Of a stretch of 13,041 nucleotides of DNA, positions 5,938 to 12,414 are shown in pieces (the stretch's first letter is position 1; each line of letters starts with the position of its first letter). A program made the position numbers and the translations under genes. The notes below the pieces were generated by a model, which saw only the letters and a list, made by a program, of their open reading frames with translations, ran no database searches and was not told where the DNA came from. The stretch is from Deltaproteobacteria bacterium CG07_land_8_20_14_0_80_60_11 (GTDB taxonomy: Bacteria; Desulfobacterota; Desulfobaccia; Desulfobaccales; 0-14-0-80-60-11). The DNA lies in contig PEWM01000256.1 of the NCBI GenBank assembly GCA_002779455.1, forward strand, positions 1 to 13,041. Direction: 5' to 3'.

Positions 5938-6381
5938 ATGGCCGTGCTGAAAAAGATTTCCGCCATGAAGGCCCGGCAAAATTTGGGCCAACTCTTGAAT
6001 GAAGTCTCGATCCGGGGGGATTCATTTATCATCGAACGGGCCGGTAAACCTCTGGCGGCCCTGGTGGACATGGAAAGATTCCAGCTGCTGCAAGAAGACC
6101 AAAGCTTTGCGTTGCAGGCGCTTAAAAAGGTCTGGGAGAACATGGCCGGAGCGGACCCCCAGGAAATCCAGGAAGCCATCGTGGAGGCCGAGAAGATCGC
6201 CAAGGGGAAGAACTGCACCCGGAGCGAACTCATGCGAGAAGCCCTCCGGCGGTATATTGCCGAAATGGAACTCAGACGTCTGCAGCGCTATGGCTTAAAA
6301 AAAGCTAAAGAGCTTAGCTTAAAGGAGGAAGACGTCCAGCGCTTCATTGACGAGTATCGAGCCGAACCAGCCGATGCTTAA
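5938..6381 (+). CDS. Chimeric Phd/YefM-type antitoxin with a ribbon-helix-helix-type C-terminal part
   Basis: A 147-residue protein, much longer than a normal Phd antitoxin (about 80). Residues 4-60 are a Phd head (KKISAMKARQNLGQLLNEV, GDSFIIERAGKPLAALVDMERFQLL). Residues 61-85 look like a Phd acidic tail (DPQEIQEAIVEAEK). Residues 82-110 read as the two helices of a CopG-type ribbon-helix-helix antitoxin (EAEKIAKGKNCTRSELMREALRRYIAE). Residues 111-147 match the tail of that type (LQRYGLKKAKELSLKEEDVQRFIDEY). The beta strand that contacts DNA in ribbon-helix-helix proteins is absent. The ATG at 5938 is only two bases after AGAGAAGG (5928-5935). GTG 5944 (codon 3) has the better spacing and may be the true start. 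The gene overlaps the PIN toxin gene by eight bases. Confidence 0.82.
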   Translation: MAVLKKISAMKARQNLGQLLNEVSIRGDSFIIERAGKPLAALVDMERFQLLQEDQSFALQALKKVWENMAGADPQEIQEAIVEAEKIAKGKNCTRSELMREALRRYIAEMELRRLQRYGLKKAKELSLKEEDVQRFIDEYRAEPADA

Positions 6382-6790
6382 AGTAGTGCTTGATACCAAC
6401 GTCATCGTTTCCGGCTTAAACTTTCCAACCAGCAATCTCGCCAAAATTTTGCTACTGGTGGCTTCAGGAGAGATAGCCAACTTCACCTCAAGACATATAG
6501 TCAATGAAACGAGACGTATTCTGATCGATAAGTTTTTCTGGACAGGTGAAAAAGTTGAAGCAGCTGAGGTTTGGCTAATAACCTTCTCCAAATCAGTCAA
6601 CCCCAAAACCCGCATTCCGGTTATTGTTGATGACCCGGACAACCGCATTCTTGAATGTGCCGTAGAAGGCCAAGCCGACTTGATAATTTCGGGCGACCAC
6701 CATCTTACCGATTTAAAAAATTATCAGGGAATCAAGATCATTGCCCCCTCTACCTTTTTAGCATTAATCGCCAAACTCAATGAAGAATAA
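6374..6790 (+). CDS. PIN-domain ribonuclease toxin
   Basis: A 138-residue PIN protein of the kind annotated as putative toxin component, PIN family (COG1569-like). Acidic metal-binding residues are visible: D7 (VVLDTNVIVSGL), E45 (HIVNETRRIL), D89 (VDDPDNRILECA) and D108 (LIISGDHHL). PIN toxins are Mg/Mn-dependent RNases that cleave tRNA, rRNA or mRNA; the target here is unknown. The ATG at 6374 is chosen over the upstream TTG at 6347 because the PIN fold begins directly with MLKVVLDTN. It overlaps the antitoxin stop by eight bases, with only a weak ribosome site, implying coupled translation. Its base composition is clearly AT-richer than the flanking core genes, which suggests transfer. Confidence 0.88.
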   Translation: MLKVVLDTNVIVSGLNFPTSNLAKILLLVASGEIANFTSRHIVNETRRILIDKFFWTGEKVEAAEVWLITFSKSVNPKTRIPVIVDDPDNRILECAVEGQADLIISGDHHLTDLKNYQGIKIIAPSTFLALIAKLNEE

Positions 6791-6824
6791 CCGAGCAGCT
6801 ATTAGACGCATGGGAGGCATAATC

Positions 6825-7259
6825 ATGGCTGGCAACGAAATTTCCACCTCAGGCGACCTGGTGTTCAAGCCCTGCGGCCGGGCGTTTTTTGTCTATTACG
6901 TGGCCCTGGCCCTGGTGGTGCTGGGCCCCCGGCTCAACCCCGAGGTGGGACTGCCCGTCTGGTTGGGGACCCTCCTGGGGCTCATTGTCCTGGCCGCGGT
7001 GATCTACCAGAAATACGGCCAGGAGTACCGGGTCACTTCCCGGGGGGTGGCCAAGGTCAGGCGCTGGCCTTCCCCCCGGGAGCAGGAGATCACCTGGGAG
7101 AACCTGGGGGAGGTCCTGGTGCTCCGGGGCTTGACCCAGACCGTGCTCCAGGTGGGCAACCTCGCCTGCCGGGATAAAACTGGGGGGCCCGAGATGTTCT
7201 GGTACGGGTTGCTCAACCCCAAGGACGTTAAAGACCTGATCGACGGGAAGCGGCCGTGA
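6825..7259 (+). CDS. Small membrane protein with PH-like (bPH2-type) cytoplasmic domain
   Basis: A 144-residue protein of unknown function. Two hydrophobic segments form a membrane hairpin: residues about 20-35 (AFFVYYVALALVVLG) and 42-61 (GLPVWLGTLLGLIVLAAVIY). The remaining 80 residues are soluble and beta-rich: EYRVTSRGVAKVRRWPSPREQEITWENLGEVLVLRGLTQTVLQVGNLA. This layout of two helices followed by YRVT..GV, an ITWENL-like turn and a VLQVGN strand is like the bacterial PH family DUF304/YdbT. I assign the fold with moderate confidence. The ATG at 6825 has GGGAGG (6812-6817) seven bases upstream; an earlier frame from 6780 overlapping the PIN gene is less likely. It ends on the start codon of the next gene and is probably co-translated with it. 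Confidence 0.7.
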   Translation: MAGNEISTSGDLVFKPCGRAFFVYYVALALVVLGPRLNPEVGLPVWLGTLLGLIVLAAVIYQKYGQEYRVTSRGVAKVRRWPSPREQEITWENLGEVLVLRGLTQTVLQVGNLACRDKTGGPEMFWYGLLNPKDVKDLIDGKRP

Positions 7260-7951
7260 TGGAACTGGAAGAAGGGTGGGGGGCGATGGCGGCCGTCGCC
7301 GGGCCGGACCAAAAGTCCTCAGCGCCCTGGGAAGACCAGGAGTTGTCACTTCTGGCGGGATTTTTCCGCACCCTCCGGGAAGTCCTGTTCCGGCCGGGGG
7401 AGTTTTTTGAGAACCTGGGCCGGGAAGGGTGGGCCGAACCGCTGGCCTTTGCGCTCATCGTGTCGAGCGTCGGGCTTTTGGGCGCCATCTTCTGGCAGCT
7501 CCTGGTCCTGGCGCCGGCTGGCGGCAACCTGGGCGACGCCGCCGGGCTCTTGCCTTTCGGAGACTTAGGTCCGGGCTGGCTGATGGCCCTGATGGCCGCA
7601 TCCCCGGTCCTGGCGCTGGCCAACCTGGGGGCGGGCGGCATCTGCTGGTGGGGGAGTGTGGCCCTAATGGGCGCCGGCCGGGATTTCACCCCGGCCTGGC
7701 GGATTTTCTGCTATGCCCAGGGCGGCATGGCCCTGGCGCTCATACCGTTCTTCGGCATGTTGGTGGCCGGCATCTGGGTCCTGGCCCTGCTGTATTGCGG
7801 AGTGAAGCAGGTTTACGGCATCTCCGCCGGGGCCTCTCTCGGGGCCCTGGCCATCTTCTTGACGCTTCAGGGCGCCCTGGCGCTGTCCCTTATCCTGGGC
7901 CTGGCGGCCACCCTGGCCTTATTGGGGTTCCTGCTGCTGTTGCTGGGCTGA
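7259..7951 (+). CDS. Yip1-family multi-pass membrane protein
   Basis: A 230-residue integral membrane protein. After a soluble N-terminus of about 35 residues comes the typical opening FFRTLREVLFRPGEFFENL, then about five hydrophobic segments: around 62-85 (LAFALIVSSVGLLGAIFWQLL), GWLMALMAASPVLALANLGAG, a WWGSVALMGAG segment, LALIPFFGMLVAGIWVLALLYCGV, and the C-terminal leucine-rich LILGLAATLALLGFLLLLLG. This is the Yip1 pattern. Bacterial members have no firm function, and roles in membrane organisation are only suggested. ATG 7259 shares its A with the stop codon of the PH-like gene; GTG 7256 is an alternative. Its last 33 bases are also the end of the minus-strand LapA-type gene. Confidence 0.83.
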   Translation: MELEEGWGAMAAVAGPDQKSSAPWEDQELSLLAGFFRTLREVLFRPGEFFENLGREGWAEPLAFALIVSSVGLLGAIFWQLLVLAPAGGNLGDAAGLLPFGDLGPGWLMALMAASPVLALANLGAGGICWWGSVALMGAGRDFTPAWRIFCYAQGGMALALIPFFGMLVAGIWVLALLYCGVKQVYGISAGASLGALAIFLTLQGALALSLILGLAATLALLGFLLLLLG

Positions 7952-8185
7952 AGCGGTTTGCGCCGCCTGGGCTTCCCGCCGCTTCCGCCTGATTCCCAGG
8001 CCGTGGGCGACCCAGCCGATCACCGCTCCCACCACCAGGCTGAGGTAGACCAGAAGATAGGTTGGCAGCTCCGCCAACTGAAATTTGAAGAGTTTGATCG
8101 CCGGCGCCGGCTGGGCGTTTTCAACGGCAAAGTCCACCAGCACCACGGCCAGGATGATCAACAACACCACCTTGAGCTTACTCAT
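7919..8185 (-). CDS. LapA-family (DUF1049) inner-membrane protein
   Basis: An 88-residue protein with two transmembrane helices, residues 4-20 (LKVVLLIILAVVLVDFA) and 41-61 (PTYLLVYLSLVVGAVIGWVA). The linker FAVENAQPAPAIKLFKFQLAELP and the basic IRRKRR after helix 2 match the LapA family. E. coli LapA works with LapB in controlling lipopolysaccharide synthesis through LpxC turnover; whether that holds here is unknown, as no lapB is present. The C-terminus (AQTASAQQQQQEPQ) is alanine/glutamine-rich and disordered. Its five glutamines are the antisense reading of the Yip1 leucine codons. GAGG lies five bases before the ATG. It follows the response regulator by 19 bp and is the last gene of the minus-strand operon. 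Confidence 0.85.
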   Translation of the reverse strand: MSKLKVVLLIILAVVLVDFAVENAQPAPAIKLFKFQLAELPTYLLVYLSLVVGAVIGWVAHGLGIRRKRREAQAAQTASAQQQQQEPQ

Positions 8186-8204
8186 GGGCGCCTCGCTTTC
8201 GGGT

Positions 8205-8558
8205 TCACTCTTTCAGGTAACGTTTCACTACGGCCTTGAGGTCCTCCAGGTCCGAGGACTTGACCAGGTACTCGTCTGAGGCCCAGGTGGCAAAATCCTG
8301 TTTATACTCTCCGTAGGCAGTGCTCAGGATTACGGGCAAATCCGGCCGCTTTTCCTTAATCTGCCTCAAGGCCTCGATACCGTCCATCTCCGGCATTTTG
8401 ATGTCCAGGATGACCAGATCCAGGGGAATTTTATCAACTATGTCCAGGGCTTCCCGCCCGTTGGCGGCCTGATAGACTTCGTAGCCCTCCTCTTTGAGTT
8501 CTTCACTGTAAAGGAGGCGAATGCTCATTTCGTCGTCCGCCACCAGGATCTTCTTCAT
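8205..8558 (-). CDS. Receiver-only response regulator
   Basis: A 117-residue protein with a single CheY-like receiver domain and no output domain. Acidic pocket D8, D9 (VADDE), phosphorylation site D52 (VILDIKMPEMDG), switch S79/T80 (ILSTAYGE) and conserved K100 (YLVKSS) are all present, so it should accept phosphate. With no DNA-binding part, it must act by protein contact or as a relay step. Its ATG overlaps the stop of the kinase gene by one base (TAATG), with an excellent AAAGGAGG six bases upstream. The upstream triple-GAF kinase is therefore its obvious partner. Kinase-regulator pairing is inferred from adjacency. Confidence 0.95.
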   Translation of the reverse strand: MKKILVADDEMSIRLLYSEELKEEGYEVYQAANGREALDIVDKIPLDLVILDIKMPEMDGIEALRQIKEKRPDLPVILSTAYGEYKQDFATWASDEYLVKSSDLEDLKAVVKRYLKE

Positions 8559-10918
8559 TAACGTCCTCCTTTAGGGACCTTGAGCACGCTGGCGGGAACC
8601 GCGCCCTGACCCGCGTCTTTGACGAGACAATATTTAGCCACCGGCAGGGTGACGATAAAGGTCACGCCTTTGCCGATTTCGTTGTTGACCTCTATCTGAC
8701 CGTAGTGGCGGGAAATAATCCGCTGGGCGATGGCCAGTCCCAGGCCGGTGCCATAATCCTTGGTGGAAAAAAACGGGTTGAAGATATTGTGGAGCACCTC
8801 CATGGGAATGCCGCTGCCGGTGTCCGAGATAGCCGCCGCGGCATAAAGGCCGTCCGGCCTTTCCACCGGAAAGGTGCGAATGGTCAGGGTGCCGCCGTGA
8901 TGCATGGCCTGGATGGCGTTCTGGAAGAGGCTGTAAAAGACCTGCTTCATCTGCCGGTCGTCGCAATGGAGCCGGGGCAACTGGGCAAATTCTCTCGCGA
9001 CCTTGATTTTATTGGCATCCAAATCCCGCTGGACCAATATCAGGGTGTCCTCGATGAGCTTGGCCAGTTCGTGGTCCCCGTAGTACGACAGATTTTCCCC
9101 GGTGAAGTCCAGGATTTCCCGGAGAAGCTTTTCCAGGCGGGTCACTTCCTCCTGGATAACCTCCACATATCCCCGGAGGGGCGAATTAGGTTCCACCAAT
9201 TTGGCGATGCGCCGGGCGAAGCCGCCGATGGAGACCAGGGGGTTGCGAATTTCATGGGCCATGCCCGAGGCCAGGCTGCTCAAGGCGGCCAGACGGTCAC
9301 TCTCCAGCATCCGTTCCCGGATGAGGAGTAATTCCCGGTTGTTGGTTTCGATGGTGGAATAGAGATGGGCATTTTCCAACACCAGGGCGGCCTGGGTAGC
9401 GAACATCTGGAGGGCGTCCAGGCGCTCCGGCTCCAGGGGCCGCCCGGAAGCCTGGTTGTCCACCAGAATCACCCCGGTGGTCCGGTCTTTCACCACCAGG
9501 GGCACCACAAAAAATTCCTGGGCCGCATACTTGCCCGCCAAGGCGGGGGGCAAGCCCGGCTCCTTGACCGTCTGATGGTGATGATAGGGGGACTTGCGCA
9601 ACACCGCCAGGGCCAGGGGGCCCTGATCCACCCGGAGGGGAATTTCCCAATCGAGCACCGGTATCATCTCCGGCGGCGGCACCTGCAGGGCCTGGAGGTT
9701 GGGGAGGTCGTGGGTCACGTGACTGCAACCGGCGCCTTGGGCGCCTCTCAAGGTTTGGGTCGCTTCATCCACCATCAACACCACCGCCCGATCAAATCCC
9801 AGGCCGCTCTCCTGGGTGAGGCCCTGGAGGATGATCTCCTGGAGCCGGGCCTCCTGCACCGACGTCAGCATGACCTGGGAGATCTCTTGCAGGGCGGTGA
9901 GATTCCGGACCATGCGCTCGTTTTTTTCCGCCAGGTCCTCCACCTGCTGATAGGTGAGGGCATTTTCGATGGCGTTGACGATGACGCCGGCCATGGTGAA
10001 GAGCAGCTGGCGGTTTTCCGGGTCGAAGGGCAGATATTCGCCGTTGGGGTTGAATTTATCATACACCCCGAGGGTGCCGGTCAACTGCCCCTTGAAGATG
10101 AGGGGCACCGCCAGGCAGTAATGGGTGTGCCCCGCCGTATCCGTCGATTCCCCTTCATAATAGGGGGGTTCGGTGGCCGCGCCGCTGGGGGTTATTTGGG
10201 GCAGGGCCGGGGATTCCGGAGGAATCTGCCCATAGCGGGATGAGACCCGGACCTCACCGGTGGCGGCATTGAAAATGTGAAGGGCTGCCCCCCGGGCGGT
10301 GATAACCTTGGCAGTGGTACTGACGATGCGCTCCAGAAGTTCATCCAACTCCACGGTGGAGCTGAGCGCTTTCCCCACCTCGAACAGCACCGACAACTCG
10401 GCGATCCGCTTTTTGGCCTCTTCCTGGACGATGGCCTGGCGCAGGGCCGCAGCCAGCATCAGGCAGGTCAGCTGGACGCCCTGGCGCTCGGCGGAGGTGA
10501 GGGACCGCTCCGTCCGGTCAACCAGGATCAGGACCCCGTAAAGGAAATTGTCGTCGGCCACCGGAAAGCCGGCCAGGGTCTGATAGGCCGGGTGCAGTTT
10601 TTCCAGGGAAGCATTGGCGGCCGACACTCCCGGCTGCCGGCGGTGGACGACGGTAAACTTCCGGGTCCGGGCCGTCTCACCCACCAGACCTTGCCCCAGG
10701 GGAAATTCCAGGCGCAGGTGGGGCGGGACGGGCCCCTGGCTGCTCACGTTGAGGAGCAGGGTTTCCCTGGCTTTGTCCAGACCGAAATAAAGCGCCAGGT
10801 CCACCTTCAGGTTGCGGGCCAGGAGGTGAACCATGTTGCTGAGCCGCTCCCCAAAGCTCACAGTAGAGGTCAGCACCTCTACCATTTGGGTCAAGAACGC
10901 CGCACGCTCCGAAGCCAT
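8558..10918 (-). CDS. Soluble triple-GAF sensor histidine kinase
   Basis: A 786-residue cytoplasmic kinase with no transmembrane segment or signal peptide. Order: GAF-like domain 1 (about 10-160), GAF 2 (about 172-320, VEDLAEKNERM helix after it), GAF 3 (about 345-520), a signalling helix, then the kinase core. H-box MAHEIRNPLVSIGG places the phosphorylated histidine at H555. N-box is FQNAIQAM (N667), G1 is DTGSGIP (D699) and G2 is GTGLGLAI (723-730). The C-terminal stretch after the catalytic domain (CLVKDAGQGAVPASVLKVPKGGR) is short and basic. GAF domains bind small molecules such as cyclic nucleotides or sense redox state, but no ligand can be named. The start is six bases after the glgA stop, with GAGG overlapping that stop. 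It overlaps the receiver gene, its likely target. Confidence 0.95.
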   Translation of the reverse strand: MASERAAFLTQMVEVLTSTVSFGERLSNMVHLLARNLKVDLALYFGLDKARETLLLNVSSQGPVPPHLRLEFPLGQGLVGETARTRKFTVVHRRQPGVSAANASLEKLHPAYQTLAGFPVADDNFLYGVLILVDRTERSLTSAERQGVQLTCLMLAAALRQAIVQEEAKKRIAELSVLFEVGKALSSTVELDELLERIVSTTAKVITARGAALHIFNAATGEVRVSSRYGQIPPESPALPQITPSGAATEPPYYEGESTDTAGHTHYCLAVPLIFKGQLTGTLGVYDKFNPNGEYLPFDPENRQLLFTMAGVIVNAIENALTYQQVEDLAEKNERMVRNLTALQEISQVMLTSVQEARLQEIILQGLTQESGLGFDRAVVLMVDEATQTLRGAQGAGCSHVTHDLPNLQALQVPPPEMIPVLDWEIPLRVDQGPLALAVLRKSPYHHHQTVKEPGLPPALAGKYAAQEFFVVPLVVKDRTTGVILVDNQASGRPLEPERLDALQMFATQAALVLENAHLYSTIETNNRELLLIRERMLESDRLAALSSLASGMAHEIRNPLVSIGGFARRIAKLVEPNSPLRGYVEVIQEEVTRLEKLLREILDFTGENLSYYGDHELAKLIEDTLILVQRDLDANKIKVAREFAQLPRLHCDDRQMKQVFYSLFQNAIQAMHHGGTLTIRTFPVERPDGLYAAAAISDTGSGIPMEVLHNIFNPFFSTKDYGTGLGLAIAQRIISRHYGQIEVNNEIGKGVTFIVTLPVAKYCLVKDAGQGAVPASVLKVPKGGR

Positions 10919-10924
10919 GGAACC

Positions 10925-12397
10925 TCACCCGCCCAACAGGCGCTGGCGTTTTTCCGCGGCCAGCCGGTACACATCCAGGTATTTGGGGGCCGCGGTTTTG
11001 CCCCAGGAATAATCCAGGGCCATGTTGCTCTTCATCAGGGCTTTCCAGACGGCGGGCTGTTGATAAACCCCCAGGGCCCGCTGCACCGCGGCCAGAAGTT
11101 CGGCCGGGGTAGAGCCGGCGAACTTGAACCCGGTACCGGCGCCGGTGGCGGGGTCGAATTCCTGCACGGTCTCGTCCAGCCCGCCGGTGGCCCGGACCAC
11201 CGGAATGGTGCCGTAGCGCAGGCAATACATTTGGTCCAGGCCGCAGGGTTCATAACGGGAGGGCATGAGAAAGATGTCGGCCCCGGCGATGATCTGGTGG
11301 GCCAGTTCCTCGGTGTAGCCGATCATGAGACCCATGCGCCCAGGATATTTGAGGCTCATTTCCTGGAGAAGATAGTGGTGGCGTTCTTCCCCGGTACCCT
11401 GGATGACGAAATCCACTTCCAGGCGCATCAGGTCATCGAGGATGTTTTCCACCAGGTCGATCCCTTTACGCTCAAAGAACCGGGTAGTCATACCGATAAG
11501 AGGCCGGTCCGGGGGCAGGTCCAGGCCGAAGCGCTGCAACAGGGCCGTCTTGCAGGTCTTTTTGCCGGCGAGGTTATCCCGGTCGTAGGGTGCGGCCAGG
11601 AATTCATCCCGGTTGGTGTCCCAGCGGTGATAGTCGACCCCCTCCAGAATGCCGCAGAGCTCATGGGCCCGTTCCCGGAACAGCCCCTCCAGCCCGAAGC
11701 CAAATTCCGGGGTCAGGATCTCTTCCCGGTACTTGGTGGATACGGTGGTGAGGAGGTCCGCAAAAACCAGGCCGCCCTTCATAAAATTGAGCTTGCCGAA
11801 AAATTCCAGGGCCTTGGGAGAGAGCAATTCCCACCCCAGGCCGGTAAGGGGAAGGTCATAGGAAGAAAAAAGCCCCTGGTAACCCACGTTGTGGACCGTA
11901 TATACCACCGGCAGCCGCTGGAGGCGGGGGCGGTCGTTATAGAGGGTCCGGAGATAGACGGGCACCAGGCCGGTCTGCCACTCGTGGGCGTGGCAGACGT
12001 CAAACTCCAGTTTCAGGGCGTCGATCATCTCTACCACCGACCGGGAAAAGAAGATAAACCGCTCGCTATTGTCGTCAAAATCCCCATAGGCGGTGCCGTA
12101 GAGACCTTCCCGGTTAAACAGGGCGTCCTGGCCGATGAAGTAAAAATTCAAATTAGGGTCGACCTGGGCGGTAAAGATCTCGGCGGGCAGGGTCTTTAAG
12201 GAGAGCGGAATGGAAAGCGTCTGGCCGGTTTCGGTGAGGGGGCGGCCCGATTCCCGCACCTGGCGGTACAGGGGCAGAACCACCGATACCTGGTGGCCCA
12301 TTTTGACCAAGGCCCAGGCCAGGGCGTAGACCACCTCGGCAAGTCCGCCGCTGCGGGCAAAGGGGTTGGCTTCCGGGGATACCATCAGAATACGCAT
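10925..12397 (-). CDS. glgA: Glycogen synthase GlgA (GT5)
   Basis: GlgA elongates alpha-1,4-glucan chains using ADP-glucose (GT5, GT-B fold). The 490-residue product is the usual length. N-terminal MRILMVSPEANPFARSGGLAEVV holds the nucleotide-sugar loop, but the usual lysine (K15 in E. coli KTGGL) is R15 here. VCHAHEWQTG carries the conserved histidine. PSRYEPCGLDQ carries the key glutamate (E383), followed by GTIPVVRATGGLDETV and GFKFAG. GAGG lies eight bases before the ATG. It sits 17 bp after galT and six before the histidine kinase, so the enzyme and the sensor are on one transcript. No glgC or glgB is in view. The function call is strong; sugar-nucleotide preference (ADP- versus UDP-glucose) is open given R15. 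Confidence 0.94.
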   Translation of the reverse strand: MRILMVSPEANPFARSGGLAEVVYALAWALVKMGHQVSVVLPLYRQVRESGRPLTETGQTLSIPLSLKTLPAEIFTAQVDPNLNFYFIGQDALFNREGLYGTAYGDFDDNSERFIFFSRSVVEMIDALKLEFDVCHAHEWQTGLVPVYLRTLYNDRPRLQRLPVVYTVHNVGYQGLFSSYDLPLTGLGWELLSPKALEFFGKLNFMKGGLVFADLLTTVSTKYREEILTPEFGFGLEGLFRERAHELCGILEGVDYHRWDTNRDEFLAAPYDRDNLAGKKTCKTALLQRFGLDLPPDRPLIGMTTRFFERKGIDLVENILDDLMRLEVDFVIQGTGEERHHYLLQEMSLKYPGRMGLMIGYTEELAHQIIAGADIFLMPSRYEPCGLDQMYCLRYGTIPVVRATGGLDETVQEFDPATGAGTGFKFAGSTPAELLAAVQRALGVYQQPAVWKALMKSNMALDYSWGKTAAPKYLDVYRLAAEKRQRLLGG

Positions 12398-12414
12398 CTG
12401 TCATGCCTCGAGGC

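Noticed and set aside
9520..9600. Bilin or haem-binding site in GAF domain 3 (poly-histidine YHHHQ and a nearby Cys)
   Set aside because: The residues do not sit in the phytochrome-type chromophore motif, so no ligand can be named.
10277..12199. Very long open frame on the + strand (640 codons) opposite the kinase and glgA genes
   Set aside because: It spans two unrelated minus-strand genes with clear families, is a G/H/Q-rich low-complexity product typical of antisense frames in GC-rich DNA, and has no recognisable domain.
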